Below, piece by piece: positions 19,086-28,600 of a stretch of 64,000 bases of DNA. Numbering within the stretch: the stretch's first letter is position 1; each line of letters starts with the position of its first letter. The notes beneath the pieces were generated by a model. The model made no database searches. It had not been told where the DNA came from and worked only from the letters and a program-made list of their open reading frames with translations. A program made the position numbers and the translations under genes. Source of the stretch: Betaproteobacteria bacterium (GTDB lineage Bacteria > Pseudomonadota > Gammaproteobacteria > Burkholderiales > Rhodocyclaceae); the NCBI GenBank assembly GCA_016720065.1, contig JADJXY010000002.1:1873001-1937000 (forward strand), given 5' to 3'.

Positions 19086-19787
19086 TCATTGCTCCAGGGA
19101 GTAATTGACGGGCACCGCAACGGTCAGTGCCTCGCCGCGCAGACGTTGCGGCAGGGAGACCCGGGCGGCGGCCTTGGCCACGGTGTCCATGGCCTGGCGG
19201 TCCAGAATCGCGTGTCCCGATGAACGGCCCAGGGATACCGCCGGGAACGTCGTACCCGGGGCGTAGACGAGAACCACTTCTACGGTCCCCGTCCAGCCCC
19301 GCTCACGGGCCAGAGCCGGATAGGGATGCTGTCCCCGCAATTCCCGCGCCAGTGCGAGCCGCAGTTCCTTCACCGTGTCCTGATCAGGCTCGGGAGGCCG
19401 AGCGGGCGACTGGGCCACCGCTTCGCTCTTGGGCGCGGCATTGGCTGTCTCGGCGGGGGGAACGGCAGCGGTGGACACCGCTGCTGCCGCCTCCGTAGCC
19501 TGCAAGGTCGGCGCCGGCCTCATTTCCCGGGGGTCTGTCTTGGAGGGCACGGTCTTCCTCATTTCATGAGTTGGCACCGTTTTCCGGGTCACCGGAAGCG
19601 TGCTCGTTTCTGCCTGTACCCTGGGTGGCAAAACTTCCTGAGCGAGGCGCACGGCAAGAGGCCGCGCTCCCTCGGGCGGCCCCGGGGGCGGAGGGGCCCC
19701 CCAAAGCAGTAGGGCGTGGGCAATTGCTGACGCCACCAGCGCACGCCGCAGGTTCAGGTCGTTCTCCCGGCGGAGCATCGGGGTCAT
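19086..19787 (-). CDS. TonB-like energy transducer family protein
   Basis: This is a 233-residue protein with one N-terminal membrane helix (about residues 15-32, RALVASAIAHALLLWG), a Pro/Ala/Glu-rich middle and a C-terminal TonB fold. The fold landmarks are YPALARERGWTGTVEVVLVY and VSLGRSSGHAILDRQAMDTV. TonB links the ExbB/ExbD proton channel to outer-membrane transporters. No receptor gene is beside it; the exbD-exbB pair at 36978-37996 is 17 kb away. The start MTPMLRRENDL is preferred because the helix follows directly, but no clear ribosome binding site is seen. Confidence 0.8.
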   Translation of the reverse strand: MTPMLRRENDLNLRRALVASAIAHALLLWGAPPPPGPPEGARPLAVRLAQEVLPPRVQAETSTLPVTRKTVPTHEMRKTVPSKTDPREMRPAPTLQATEAAAAVSTAAVPPAETANAAPKSEAVAQSPARPPEPDQDTVKELRLALARELRGQHPYPALARERGWTGTVEVVLVYAPGTTFPAVSLGRSSGHAILDRQAMDTVAKAAARVSLPQRLRGEALTVAVPVNYSLEQ

Positions 19788-19806
19788 GGGATTGGCGGGC
19801 CGGGAC

Positions 19807-19838
19807 GAAAAACCCCCGCCGGAATCCGGTCGGGGGTT
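19807..19838 (-). terminator. Rho-independent terminator after ccoGH and the DUF3149 gene
   Basis: AACCCCCG (19811-19818) pairs with CGGGGGTT (19831-19838), with an inner CCGGA/TCCGG stem. On the minus strand it is followed by a T5 run. It is placed to end transcription from the cco genes just before the TonB-like gene. Confidence 0.85.
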
Positions 19839-19874
19839 CACTGCCTCGCAAGCGGGCAAAGCCGCTGGGACGGC

Positions 19875-20015
19875 TCAGCGCCCGGCGTTCTTCGCGTCTT
19901 CCTCGGCCTTGGCGTTGTACATCTTCACCATGCAAACGCCAATCACCACGACGCCGACGATGACCCCGAGGCTCATCAAGCCGAAATCACTGCCAAACAA
20001 GAGTTGCCATGCCAT
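19875..20015 (-). CDS. Tiny membrane protein of the DUF3149 type
   Basis: This is a 46-residue protein beginning MAWQLLFGSDFGLMSLGVIV. It has one hydrophobic helix (residues 13-32) and a charged tail ending EEDAKNAGR. The pattern (short N-terminus, GSDFGLMSL, single helix) is that of DUF3149, whose function I do not know. The ribosome binding site GGGAGGTGA is very strong. It starts 3 bp after the end of ccoH and is followed by a terminator, so it is the last gene of the ccoG-ccoH unit. A role in cbb3 oxidase assembly is suggested only by this position. Confidence 0.85.
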   Translation of the reverse strand: MAWQLLFGSDFGLMSLGVIVGVVVIGVCMVKMYNAKAEEDAKNAGR

Positions 20016-20018
20016 AAA

Positions 20019-20561
20019 TCACCTCCCGGTTTCAGATTGAACATGCGATGCGACCTTCGCTCCGGACCCCAGCCGGAGCGCTTCCTGGGTGCCGGATTGC
20101 CACTCTCCCTGGAGACGCCAGCTACCTCCCGGCTCTTCCAGGGTGACAATCCAGCGCCCCGAAATCTCGGCGGACAATTTCCCGCCATAGAGACCCTGCC
20201 CTTCCGCAGCGAGAACCGCCTGACGGTCCTGGCCAGACTGGGTCGGATGGATGAATTTGGCACTCAGGTTGGTCGGCAACTGCGCCGGCTCCCGGGCCAG
20301 CACGATGACCCGAACCTGACTGCCCGACACCATCAGATCAGCGGCGAGCCCAAGGTCTGAAGCCTTGTGATCCCGCTGCAGGCGCCGGTTCACCTCCAGC
20401 CCCTGCTTGTAATAGTCGTCTTCCACGAGGCCGTCGAAACTACGAACGGCAAGCCAGAGCGTCACCGCCCCAGCGATCACCACCGCCAACGGGCCGGCCA
20501 TCAGGATCCAGGGCCAGCGCTCACGGTACCAGGGACGCTCGCCCCTCTGTTGCAGTGTCAT
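20019..20561 (-). CDS. ccoH: cbb3 oxidase assembly protein CcoH (FixH family)
   Basis: This is a 180-residue inner-membrane protein. One membrane helix (about residues 17-40) is followed by the FixH landmark FDGLVEDDYYKQGLEVNR and a periplasmic beta-rich domain. FixH/CcoH is needed for stable assembly of cbb3 oxidase. It follows ccoG by 10 bp and precedes the DUF3149 gene. Confidence 0.9.
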   Translation of the reverse strand: MTLQQRGERPWYRERWPWILMAGPLAVVIAGAVTLWLAVRSFDGLVEDDYYKQGLEVNRRLQRDHKASDLGLAADLMVSGSQVRVIVLAREPAQLPTNLSAKFIHPTQSGQDRQAVLAAEGQGLYGGKLSAEISGRWIVTLEEPGGSWRLQGEWQSGTQEALRLGSGAKVASHVQSETGR

Positions 20562-20571
20562 TTCGAGCCTT

Positions 20572-21996
20572 TCAGGGCATCAGGAAGGAAGCCTTTTCGT
20601 GAACGGCAACCCCTTCCCGGTCAACAGCCTTGACGTCGAAGAAGAGAACGTTCGCGCCCTTGCGGCCATTCTCCGGGGGCACCCGGACGCTGACGACCAC
20701 TTCCTTGTTCTCGGCGCTCGCCACCTCGACCTCGCGCTCACCGACGATTTCGGCGCCTTCCAGGCCAGAAACCGCCAAGGTAAAGCGACCGACACCTTCG
20801 GTGACATTCATGATTTTGACGTGATAGAGGTTCTCGATGCGCCCATCGTCGGCTTCCCGAGCCAGCACCGAACGATCCCGCAACACATCAACCTTGAGTG
20901 GAACCCGCATCGCCAGGGACCACGCCGAAGCAGCCGTGACGGCCAACAGGATACCGGTATACAGCATGATCCGCGGCCGCATGATGTGGGCAAGAATTTC
21001 TCTGGGCGTGTAGTGCTGGGCCAAAGCATTTTCAGTGGAATAGCGGATCAGCCCCTTGGGCTGCCCGGTCTTGCTCATGACCTGATCGCAGGCGTCGATA
21101 CAGGCGGAGCAGCCGATACACTCGTACTGCAGCCCTTTGCGGATATCGATACCGACCGGACAGACCTGGACGCAGAGTCCGCAGTCGACACAGTCCCCCA
21201 GACCTGCCGCCTTGGGATCAACGCCCTTCTTCCGCGCACCTCGAGGCTCACCCCGTTCCGGATCGTAGGTGACGATCAGCGTATCGGCGTCGAACATGAC
21301 CCCCTGAAACCGGGCGTAAGGGCACATGTACTTGCACACCTGCTCCCGCAGAAAGCCCGCCTGCATGTAGCAGAAACCCGCGTAGAACAGGATCCAGAAG
21401 ATCTCCCAGGGACCGAAATCGAAGGGCAGAGACGCCAGAAGCTCGGAAGTGGGTGTGAAATAGGCGACCAGGGTGAAGCCCGTCCACAGCGAGACCACGA
21501 TCCAGGCGGTGTGCTTGAGTGCCTTGAGACGCAGTTTGCGGGCGTCCACAGGGGCCTTGTCAAGCTTAATGCGCGCCGAACGATCCCCTTCGATACGCGC
21601 CTCGATCCACATGAAAATCTCTGTATAGACCGTCTGAGGACAGGCATAACCACAGAACAGTCGCCCCGCGACGGCGGTGAAGAGAAAGAGCGCGCAGGCG
21701 GAGATGATGAGCAGCAGCGCCAGATAGAAAACGTCCTGGGGCCAGAGCACCAGGCCGAAGAGGTAGAACTTGCGCTCGACCAGATGAAAGAGCACCGCCT
21801 GCCGGTCGTTCCACTGCAGCCAGGGACCACCGTAGAAAATGAGCTGGGTGAACCAGACCAGGGCCCAACGCCAATTGGCCCACCAGCCTTTCACTTCCTT
21901 GGCGTAGACAACCTTGTGTTTGGCGTAAAAGGAAACCTGCTGTACCGCCGGGGCCGGCGCATCGGTCGACGCGCCGCTCTCTGTCTTTTTATTCAT
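20572..21996 (-). CDS. ccoG: cbb3 oxidase accessory protein CcoG (FixG, 2[4Fe-4S])
   Basis: This is a 474-residue polytopic protein with about five membrane segments and ferredoxin-like clusters. The cysteine motifs CVDCGLCVQVCP and CIGCSACIDACD bind two 4Fe-4S centres, and an additional CGYACPQ lies in a membrane-proximal loop. The C-terminal 110 residues form a periplasmic Ig-like domain. CcoG acts in copper reduction and delivery for the CuB site of cbb3 oxidase. It follows the ccoNOQP terminator and starts the ccoG-ccoH-DUF3149 unit. Confidence 0.95.
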   Translation of the reverse strand: MNKKTESGASTDAPAPAVQQVSFYAKHKVVYAKEVKGWWANWRWALVWFTQLIFYGGPWLQWNDRQAVLFHLVERKFYLFGLVLWPQDVFYLALLLIISACALFLFTAVAGRLFCGYACPQTVYTEIFMWIEARIEGDRSARIKLDKAPVDARKLRLKALKHTAWIVVSLWTGFTLVAYFTPTSELLASLPFDFGPWEIFWILFYAGFCYMQAGFLREQVCKYMCPYARFQGVMFDADTLIVTYDPERGEPRGARKKGVDPKAAGLGDCVDCGLCVQVCPVGIDIRKGLQYECIGCSACIDACDQVMSKTGQPKGLIRYSTENALAQHYTPREILAHIMRPRIMLYTGILLAVTAASAWSLAMRVPLKVDVLRDRSVLAREADDGRIENLYHVKIMNVTEGVGRFTLAVSGLEGAEIVGEREVEVASAENKEVVVSVRVPPENGRKGANVLFFDVKAVDREGVAVHEKASFLMP

Positions 21997-22101
21997 GCTC
22001 GATCCAGGTTCGTATCAGGATGGCTCAAGGCGCCATTGTGCCCCAAGGGCGCCCTAAACCATCGTGATGCGAAGCAGAACTTCCCGCACCGCAAACAAAA
22101 A

Positions 22102-22125
22102 CGCGGGGTGGCTTGCCACCCCGCG
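22102..22125 (-). terminator. Rho-independent terminator after ccoP
   Basis: CGCGGGGTGGC (22102-22112) and GCCACCCCGCG (22115-22125) form a perfect stem. The minus strand continues GTTTTTGTTTGC. It lies 16 bp past the ccoP stop and separates ccoNOQP from ccoG. Confidence 0.92.
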
Positions 22126-22141
22126 CTCGGACAGGCTTGAC

Positions 22142-23035
22142 TTACTTTCCGCCCAGGCTCAGCACGTAGGCGGCCAGGACATGAACCTTGCCGTCACCCA
22201 GGAACTCCTTCCAGGCCGGCATCTGGTTTTGACGGCCATTGGTGATCGTCTCGACAATGGTGGCTTCGGAAGATCCGTAGAGCCAGACCTTGTCGGTCAG
22301 GTTGGGAGCCCCAATGGCCTGCATGCCGGTACCATCAGGCCCGTGACAGCCGGAACAACCTGCAGAGTTGAAGGCATCCTTGCCCTTGGCAGTGCGCGCG
22401 GCGTCGTTGGGCAAGCCGGACAGGCTCCGCACGTAGTTGGCAAGATCCTTGATGGTATCTGCACCCAGCTGGGCATGGGGAGGCATCATGCCCATGCGGC
22501 CGGCTGCAATGGTCTCGACGACCTTCTCGGCTTCTCCGCCGTACAGCCAGTCACCATCGGTCAAGTTGGGGAAGCCCTTGGCACCGCGGGCGTCCGCCCC
22601 ATGACATTGCATGCAGTAGGTCATGTAGAGGCGCTTGCCCATTTCCATGGCCTGCTTGTCCGCAGCGACGGCCTTGAGATCCATCTTGAGGTATTTCTCG
22701 AACATCGGCTTGATGGTCTCATCGGCCTTGGCCACTTCTGCCTTGTGCTGACCGGCAGAGGACCACCCCAGAACGCCCTGGAACTTGCCAAGGCCCGGGT
22801 AGAGGGCGAGGTAGACGAACGCGAACGCCACCGTGATGACGAACATCCAGGTCCACCACTTGGGCATCGGGTTGTTGTACTCCTCCAGGTTTTCGTCCCA
22901 GACGTGACCCATGGTCTTGCCGGGCGTGAAGGTGGCCTTGCCCTGGACGACCAGGAGGACGACGCAGTACAGAATACTGGCCACCACGATCACGATTACA
23001 TAGAGGTTCCAAAAATCGCTAACGAAATCGCTCAT
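22142..23035 (-). CDS. ccoP: cbb3 oxidase subunit III, di-haem cytochrome c CcoP
   Basis: CcoP passes electrons from cytochrome c to CcoO and CcoN. The 297-residue protein has two N-terminal membrane helices (about residues 9-31 and 60-80), then two c-type haem domains with CMQCH (141-145) and CSGCH (227-231). Likely axial methionines are in MGMMPPH and NQMPAW. Having two N-terminal helices is the usual form in beta- and gammaproteobacteria. It is the last gene of ccoNOQP and ends at a strong terminator. Confidence 0.96.
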   Translation of the reverse strand: MSDFVSDFWNLYVIVIVVASILYCVVLLVVQGKATFTPGKTMGHVWDENLEEYNNPMPKWWTWMFVITVAFAFVYLALYPGLGKFQGVLGWSSAGQHKAEVAKADETIKPMFEKYLKMDLKAVAADKQAMEMGKRLYMTYCMQCHGADARGAKGFPNLTDGDWLYGGEAEKVVETIAAGRMGMMPPHAQLGADTIKDLANYVRSLSGLPNDAARTAKGKDAFNSAGCSGCHGPDGTGMQAIGAPNLTDKVWLYGSSEATIVETITNGRQNQMPAWKEFLGDGKVHVLAAYVLSLGGK

Positions 23036-23049
23036 TTGCTTTCCTTTTT

Positions 23050-23226
23050 TCAGCGCGGGTGCGACGCGCGAGACGCCGCACCGTCTTCATCGTGTTCTGC
23101 GAACGGCAGGTTGGCAGCCTCGTCGAAGCGCTGCTTGTTGTTCCGACTGTAGGCCCACCAGACGATACCCAGGAAGGTCAGCAGGGAAACCACCGTGCCG
23201 ATGGATCGCAGATCGTTGATGTCCAT
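23050..23226 (-). CDS. ccoQ: cbb3 oxidase subunit IV CcoQ
   Basis: This is a 58-residue protein, MDINDLRSIGTVVSLLTFLG at its start, with one membrane helix (residues 9-26) and a charged tail rich in Asp, Glu and Arg. CcoQ stabilises the oxidase. It lies between ccoO (4 bp) and ccoP (14 bp), the canonical place. Confidence 0.93.
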   Translation of the reverse strand: MDINDLRSIGTVVSLLTFLGIVWWAYSRNNKQRFDEAANLPFAEHDEDGAASRASHPR

Positions 23227-23230
23227 GGCT

Positions 23231-23851
23231 TTACTTGGTGCTCTTCAGCGCCGTGCCCAACCCTTGCAGGTAGGCGACCAGAACGTCGAGCTCGGTCTTG
23301 TCACCGATCGCCGCCTTGGCACCCTTCATGTCTTCGGCGGTGTAAGGCACACCAACCTTGGACAGGGCAGCCATCTTGGCTTCGATGTCAGCACCGACCG
23401 TATCCTTTGCCTTGGCCGTGGCTAGCCACGGGAACGCCGGCATGTTGGATTCCGGTACCACGTCGCGCGGATTGATGAGGTGAGCCCGCTGCCACTCGTC
23501 GGAATAACGACCACCGACGCGGTGCAGGTCCGGACCGGTACGCTTGGAGCCCCACTGGAACGGATGGTCATAAACGAACTCACCCGCCACAGAGTAGTGG
23601 CCATAGCGCTCGGTCTCGGCGCGGAAGGGACGGATCATCTGCGAATGGCAGTTGTAGCAGCCTTCACGGATATACACGTCACGGCCGGCCAAACGGACCG
23701 CATCGTAGGGCTTGAGACCCTCAACCGGAGTGGTGGTGGATTTCTGGAAAAAGAGCGGAACGATTTCCAGCAGCCCCCCCCAGAGAATCACCAGAAGCGT
23801 CAGAACGATGAGGAGTCCGACGTTCTTCTCGATTTGCTCGTGCTTGATCAT
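23231..23851 (-). CDS. ccoO: cbb3 oxidase subunit II, mono-haem cytochrome c CcoO
   Basis: This is a 206-residue protein with one membrane anchor (about residues 12-33) and a c-type haem site CYNCH at 65-69, in the family string [14 protein letters not shown]. The axial methionine is probably in [10 protein letters not shown]. It lies 12 bp after ccoN. Confidence 0.96.
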   Translation of the reverse strand: MIKHEQIEKNVGLLIVLTLLVILWGGLLEIVPLFFQKSTTTPVEGLKPYDAVRLAGRDVYIREGCYNCHSQMIRPFRAETERYGHYSVAGEFVYDHPFQWGSKRTGPDLHRVGGRYSDEWQRAHLINPRDVVPESNMPAFPWLATAKAKDTVGADIEAKMAALSKVGVPYTAEDMKGAKAAIGDKTELDVLVAYLQGLGTALKSTK

Positions 23852-23863
23852 TATTTCCCCCTG

Positions 23864-25291
23864 TTAAGCGTGGTGGCCGGCCGCGGCGACGACGGGGACA
23901 TCCCGCGTGTTGCCACCAGCGATGGTCTTGAACATGTTGTAAGCCATGATCAACATGCCACCCAGGAACAGAACACCACCCAGAACCCGGATCGCCCAGA
24001 AGGGGTACGAACCCTTCACTGCTTCGACGAAGCTGTAGGTCAGGGTGCCATCCGGATTCACGGCACGCCACATGAGGCCCTGCATCACACCGGCGATCCA
24101 CATGGAGGTGATATAGAGCACGGTGCCGATGGTCGCGATCCAGAAATGAACCGTGATCAGCTTGGTGCTGTACATCTCTTCCTTGCCGAACAGGCGGGGC
24201 AACAGGTAGTAGAGGGAGCCGATGGACACCATGGCGACCCAGCCCAAGGCACCGGAGTGCACGTGACCGACGGTCCAGTCGGTGTAGTGCGACAAGGCAT
24301 TCACCGTCTTGATGGACATCATCGGGCCTTCAAAGGTGGACATGCCGTAGAAGGACAGGGAGGTGACCAGGAACTTGAGGATGGGATCGTCACGCAGTTT
24401 GTGCCAGGCACCGGACAGGGTCATGATGCCGTTGATCATGCCGCCCCAGGACGGAGCGAGAAGGATCAGGGAGAAGACCATCCCCACGGACTGGGTCCAG
24501 TCGGGCAGCGCGGTGAAGTGCAGATGGTGCGGACCCGCCCACATGTAGGTAAAGATCAGCGCCCAGAAGTGCACCACCGACAGGCGGTAGGAATACACCG
24601 GACGACCGGCCTGCTTCGGCACGAAGTAGTACATCATGCCGAGGAAGCCCGCGGTCAGGAAGAAGCCCACCGCGTTGTGACCGTACCACCACTGGATCAT
24701 GGCGTCCTGAACCCCGGCGTAGCAGGAGTAGGACTTGAGGAAGGACACCGGCACTTCGCAGCTATTGACCAGGTGAAGGAGCGCAACCGCCAGGATCATG
24801 GAGCCGAAGAACCAGTTCGCCACGTAGATGTGGGAAACGGTCCGCTTGGCGATGGTACCGAAGAACACGATGGCGTAGGACACCCAGACCAGGGTGATGA
24901 GGATGTCGATGGGCCATTCGAGTTCGGCGTACTCCTTGCCCGTGGTGAAGCCCAGGGGCAACGAAAGCGCAGCGAGAACGATGACGATTTGCCAACCCCA
25001 GAAAGTGAAGGCAGCCAGGGGACCGGCAAAAAGCCGGGTGTGGCAGGTGCGCTGGACGCACCAGTAGGATGTTGCAAACAATGCACAGCCGCCGAAGGCA
25101 AAAATCACCGCATTGGTGTGCAAAGGACGCAGCCGGCCGAAGTGCAGCCATGGCCCGATATTGAGCTCCGGCCAGACCAGCTGAGCGGCAACGATGACGC
25201 CGACCAGCATCCCGACGATGCCCCAGATGACGGTCATGACGGCAAATTGCCGTACGACCTTATAGTTGTATGTGGTTTGCGTTTCCGACAT
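23864..25291 (-). CDS. ccoN: cbb3 oxidase catalytic subunit CcoN
   Basis: CcoN is the haem-copper subunit that reduces oxygen and pumps protons under low oxygen. The 475-residue protein has about twelve membrane helices. Visible metal ligands include the active-site [16 protein letters not shown] segment, the WAGPHHLHF pair of histidines and the [14 protein letters not shown] histidines. The start [11 protein letters not shown] follows GAGAGGTGGG; an 18-codon upstream extension is unlikely. A perfect ANR/FNR box lies about 100 bp upstream. Confidence 0.97.
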   Translation of the reverse strand: MSETQTTYNYKVVRQFAVMTVIWGIVGMLVGVIVAAQLVWPELNIGPWLHFGRLRPLHTNAVIFAFGGCALFATSYWCVQRTCHTRLFAGPLAAFTFWGWQIVIVLAALSLPLGFTTGKEYAELEWPIDILITLVWVSYAIVFFGTIAKRTVSHIYVANWFFGSMILAVALLHLVNSCEVPVSFLKSYSCYAGVQDAMIQWWYGHNAVGFFLTAGFLGMMYYFVPKQAGRPVYSYRLSVVHFWALIFTYMWAGPHHLHFTALPDWTQSVGMVFSLILLAPSWGGMINGIMTLSGAWHKLRDDPILKFLVTSLSFYGMSTFEGPMMSIKTVNALSHYTDWTVGHVHSGALGWVAMVSIGSLYYLLPRLFGKEEMYSTKLITVHFWIATIGTVLYITSMWIAGVMQGLMWRAVNPDGTLTYSFVEAVKGSYPFWAIRVLGGVLFLGGMLIMAYNMFKTIAGGNTRDVPVVAAAGHHA

Positions 25292-25390
25292 GGACCCACC
25301 TCTCGTTAATGAAAAAACCCCGTGAACCGCCCCCCTGCAACCCAAGGCGGCAATTGGACCGAGATGCTATTCTAGAACGAAAGCCCAGGA

Positions 25391-25404
25391 TTGATATAGA
25401 TCAA
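25391..25404 (-). promoter_or_regulatory. ANR/FNR box for ccoNOQP
   Basis: TTGATATAGATCAA is a perfect match to the FNR consensus TTGAT-N4-ATCAA. ANR/FNR proteins activate cbb3 oxidase genes when oxygen falls. Position relative to the inferred start is close to -41.5. Confidence 0.92.
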
Positions 25405-25506
25405 CATACTAATTATCTAGACCGGCCTAATCCCTAGGAATTACGCGGGTCGGCGGGATACGGAAGGGCAATCGGCGGCTAGCGGGGGCCTCCGAAAAGT
25501 GGGGAC

Positions 25507-25534
25507 AAAAAAAGGGTGCGTCGTAACGCACCCC
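25507..25534 (-). terminator. Rho-independent terminator after ccoI-ccoS
   Basis: GGGTGCGT and ACGCACCC pair around a CGTA loop. The minus strand then reads CCCTTTTTTTGTCC. It separates the ccoIS unit from the ccoN promoter. Confidence 0.9.
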
Positions 25535-25609
25535 AACCCCAACAGAGAATCGCTGTGAAGCACTCGCTTCACCTGGGGAGAATAGTGCCTTTCCCACTGG
25601 CCGTCGGCG

Positions 25610-25623
25610 TTGACCCAGGTCAA
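25610..25623. promoter_or_regulatory. Second FNR-like palindrome at the ccoS stop
   Basis: TTGACCCAGGTCAA resembles an FNR box with both inner T/A pairs changed to C/G, and overlaps the ccoS stop codon. It is more than 250 bp from the likely ccoN start and lies upstream of the ccoIS terminator, so a regulatory role is doubtful. Confidence 0.25.
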
Positions 25624-25832
25624 CGAGTCTCGGTTTTGGCGCCTTTTCCTCGGGATATTTTTCTTTCCCCGGATTCCGGCACGTTTTCCTCCCTGTCGTC
25701 GTCCATGAGCACGCGGAAACCCGGCCCTTCGAGATCGTCGAACTGCCCACTCTTCACCGACCACCAAAATAGCCAGGCAATCAGGAAAACCAGGACGACG
25801 GAGAGGGGGATGAGGAGATACAGGCTTTCCAT
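25620..25832 (-). CDS. ccoS: cbb3 oxidase maturation protein CcoS
   Basis: This is a 70-residue protein beginning [20 protein letters not shown], with one membrane helix, then FWWSVKSGQFDDLEGPG, the typical CcoS sequence after the helix. CcoS is needed for haem and copper insertion into CcoN. Its ATG shares one base with the ccoI stop (TGATG), so translation is probably coupled. The hydrophilic tail after the conserved part is longer than usual. Confidence 0.94.
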   Translation of the reverse strand: MESLYLLIPLSVVLVFLIAWLFWWSVKSGQFDDLEGPGFRVLMDDDREENVPESGERKISRGKGAKTETR

Positions 25833-28273
25833 CAATTTTCCTCTGAGCGCTGAATGCGCAGGGAATTCAAGACAACCAGGAGCGAACTTGCCGACATGCC
25901 TATCCCCGCCATCCAGGGGGTTACATACCCGGCAATGGCCAGGGGCAAGGCGACGAAATTGTAGGCGAAGGACCACCACAGGTTCTGCCGGATCACCCGT
26001 AGGCTGAACCCGGCCCGACGCACACCACGCCTCAGGTGATCGAGATTTTCCGACAGAAGCACCATGTCCGCCTGGGTGCGTGCCAGTTCGGCGCCTCCCC
26101 CCATGGCCACGGATATCTGGGCCAGGGCCAGGACGGGAGCGTCATTCACTCCGTCACCCACCATGGCCACCACGGCCCCGCGGGACTGAAGTTCGGTCAC
26201 GCATTCGTGCTTGTCCTGGGGCGTGGCGCTCGCCCTGACCTGGTCGATTCCCAGGCGGCGCGCCACGGTTTCAGCCACGGCAGGCGCGTCGCCGGTCAGG
26301 AGGACGACGGTCTTTCCGTCCCGGCGCAATTCTGCGATCAGTGTTTCCGCCTCCGGGCGTACCTGATCGGCGATCCGGAACAGGGCCAGCCAACGGCTTT
26401 CGTCGGCCAGCGCGATGACCGTATCGCTCGCATCGAGCCACGACTCAGCCGCGGCAGGAGGCGCGCCGACCCGGGCAGCAACGAAGGCCGGCCGGCCGAT
26501 CCGGAGTCGTCGCTCTACGACAAGCCCCTCGACGCCCTGACCCGGTTCATTGATGAGATCGAGTGCCAGAGGAAGTTCCCGGGATGGAGCCGCCGCCCGG
26601 ATTGCCTTTGCCAGCGGATGCTCCGACCCCGCCTCCAGCGCGGCGGCAAGCGCCAGACACTGGTCGGCGGGAAGGTCGGAGAGTGGCAGGATGTCGCTGA
26701 GGGTCATGCGCCCGGTGGTCAACGTTCCGGTCTTGTCGAAGACGAAGTGGGTGGCGCGGGCGAGGGTCTCGACCGCGTGCCCGCGAGTGACCAGGAGCCC
26801 GTCCCGGGCCAGCGCCCCGGCAGCAACGGTCAGGGCGATGGGAGTAGCCAGGGAAAGGGCGCAGGGGCAGGTGACGACGAGCACGGAAACGGTAATCCAC
26901 AGGGCACGCTGGGGGTCATGGACCATCCAGGCAACCGCCGCGGCAAGCGCCACCAGAAGGAGCGCGGCGACGAAGCGGCTGGCGATGCGGTCGGCCAGCT
27001 CGACCACCCGCGGCTTTTCCAGTGCAGCCCGCTCCATGAGCCGCACGATGGCGGACAGGCGCGTTCCCTCACCCACGCGGTCGACCCGTATCACCAATGG
27101 GCTTTCCGTGTTGACGCTGCCCCCGGTCACCCGGTCGCCGGGAGTCTTGCGTACCGGGCGGCTCTCCCCGGTCAGGAGCGCCTCGTCGGCAGCGCTATTG
27201 CCCTCGACCACCCTCCCATCGGCGGGGATGGTTTCTCCGGGGCGGACCAGTACATGGGCGCCGACGGGCAAGTCGCCCACCATGACCTGCGTGAACTCCC
27301 GGTCGTCAGGGTAATTGGCCAAGCGATGGGCAAAAGCCGGCATGAGCCGTGCCAGGGCCTCGGTGACACTGACCGCCTTCTGGCGGGCGTTCATTTCCAG
27401 GAAGCGGCCACCGAGGAGGAAAAAGACGAACATGGTCACCGAATCGAAATAGACCTCGCCCGACTGAACCCAGGTCGCCCACACGCTGGCCAGGAACGCA
27501 GCCCCCACGCCAAGCGCCACGGGAACATCCATGCCAACGCGGCGCAGACGGAGGTCCCGCCAGGCGTTGCGGAAGAAGGGCGCCGACGAGTACACGACCA
27601 CCGGCAGGGTGAGCAGGAGGCTGGCCCAGCGCAGGAGGGATTCCACGTCTGCCGTGATTTCGCCTTCTCCCGCCACGTAGACGGGAACCGCGTACATCAT
27701 CACCTGCATCATGCCCAAACCCGCCACCCAGAGACGCCAGAGGGCGTCGCGCCGTTCGCGACGGGCCAGTTCCTCGTGCCGGCCCGCGTCGTAGGGATGG
27801 GCGCGGTACCCGATGGCCGCGATGGCGGCGAGAATTTCCGAGAGCCGGATGCGGGTTTCATCCCAGCGCACGCGGGCCCGACGGGTGGTGTAATTGATGT
27901 CCACGGCCACGACACCGGGCAAGCCTCCCGCGTGCCGCTCGTTGAGCCAGATGCAGGCGGCACAGGTGATGCCTTCGAGCATCAGCGAAGCCTCCCGCTC
28001 GTTCTCGCCCATTTCCCGCACGAAGCTTTTCTGAAAGTCCGCGTGGTCGAAGAGCGCCAGCCGGTCGAGCACCTCGGGGACAGCCTGAGCGGGCGACTCG
28101 GGAAGCGCGCCCCGGGTGCGGTAGTAATCCTCCAGACCGTTTTCGACGATGGCTCTTGCAACCGCCTGGCAACCCAGGCAACACATGGGCCGAAGCGTGC
28201 CGCCAACACTCACGTCCAGGCTGACATCGGCTGGAACGGACTGGCCACAGTGATAACAGGATTGAGAAGTCAT
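25832..28273 (-). CDS. ccoI: Copper-translocating P-type ATPase CcoI (FixI)
   Basis: CcoI exports copper for cbb3 oxidase assembly. From [10 protein letters not shown] the protein is 813 residues. It has an N-terminal cysteine motif (CYHCG plus CCLGC), a heavy-metal domain with GITCAACIW, eight predicted membrane helices, the metal-path CPC in [12 protein letters not shown], the phosphorylation site [10 protein letters not shown] and the hinge [12 protein letters not shown]. It overlaps ccoS by one base. The ribosome binding site is weak; an open frame extends 28 codons upstream but lacks family similarity. Confidence 0.95.
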   Translation of the reverse strand: MTSQSCYHCGQSVPADVSLDVSVGGTLRPMCCLGCQAVARAIVENGLEDYYRTRGALPESPAQAVPEVLDRLALFDHADFQKSFVREMGENEREASLMLEGITCAACIWLNERHAGGLPGVVAVDINYTTRRARVRWDETRIRLSEILAAIAAIGYRAHPYDAGRHEELARRERRDALWRLWVAGLGMMQVMMYAVPVYVAGEGEITADVESLLRWASLLLTLPVVVYSSAPFFRNAWRDLRLRRVGMDVPVALGVGAAFLASVWATWVQSGEVYFDSVTMFVFFLLGGRFLEMNARQKAVSVTEALARLMPAFAHRLANYPDDREFTQVMVGDLPVGAHVLVRPGETIPADGRVVEGNSAADEALLTGESRPVRKTPGDRVTGGSVNTESPLVIRVDRVGEGTRLSAIVRLMERAALEKPRVVELADRIASRFVAALLLVALAAAVAWMVHDPQRALWITVSVLVVTCPCALSLATPIALTVAAGALARDGLLVTRGHAVETLARATHFVFDKTGTLTTGRMTLSDILPLSDLPADQCLALAAALEAGSEHPLAKAIRAAAPSRELPLALDLINEPGQGVEGLVVERRLRIGRPAFVAARVGAPPAAAESWLDASDTVIALADESRWLALFRIADQVRPEAETLIAELRRDGKTVVLLTGDAPAVAETVARRLGIDQVRASATPQDKHECVTELQSRGAVVAMVGDGVNDAPVLALAQISVAMGGGAELARTQADMVLLSENLDHLRRGVRRAGFSLRVIRQNLWWSFAYNFVALPLAIAGYVTPWMAGIGMSASSLLVVLNSLRIQRSEEN

Positions 28274-28475
28274 GTCCGATGGGCGGTGGGACGGCGTTCC
28301 GGGAAGAACCGGGCGGAGTGCGTCGCGCTGGCGATCAAGGGGGAACGCTGGCACCACCAGTCCGGCGCACCGCTTCCCTGCGAGGGCCCGGCGCTAAATC
28401 CGGGGCGCTCTGGCCGCCGAATCGGCGGAACCCATCATTCGACGGACGGAAGCAACGCCCGGGTAAAGAATTCCG

Positions 28476-28551
<76 letters not shown>

Positions 28552-28600
28552 AAAGCGTAGAATTATAGCTTTTGTGCCCAATACCGGGCAACGAGACGCC

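Larger units (their letters stand above)
25292..25619. other. Intergenic control region between ccoS and ccoN
   Basis: This 328-bp stretch holds no gene. It contains the ANR/FNR box at 25391-25404, the ccoIS terminator at 25507-25534, and a perfect hairpin GTGAAGC/GCTTCAC with a four-base loop at 25555-25572 of unknown use. A -10-like TAGCAT (minus strand, 25364-25369) would place the ccoN transcript start near 25356-25357, about 41 bp from the centre of the box, as expected for a class II FNR promoter. Confidence 0.7.
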
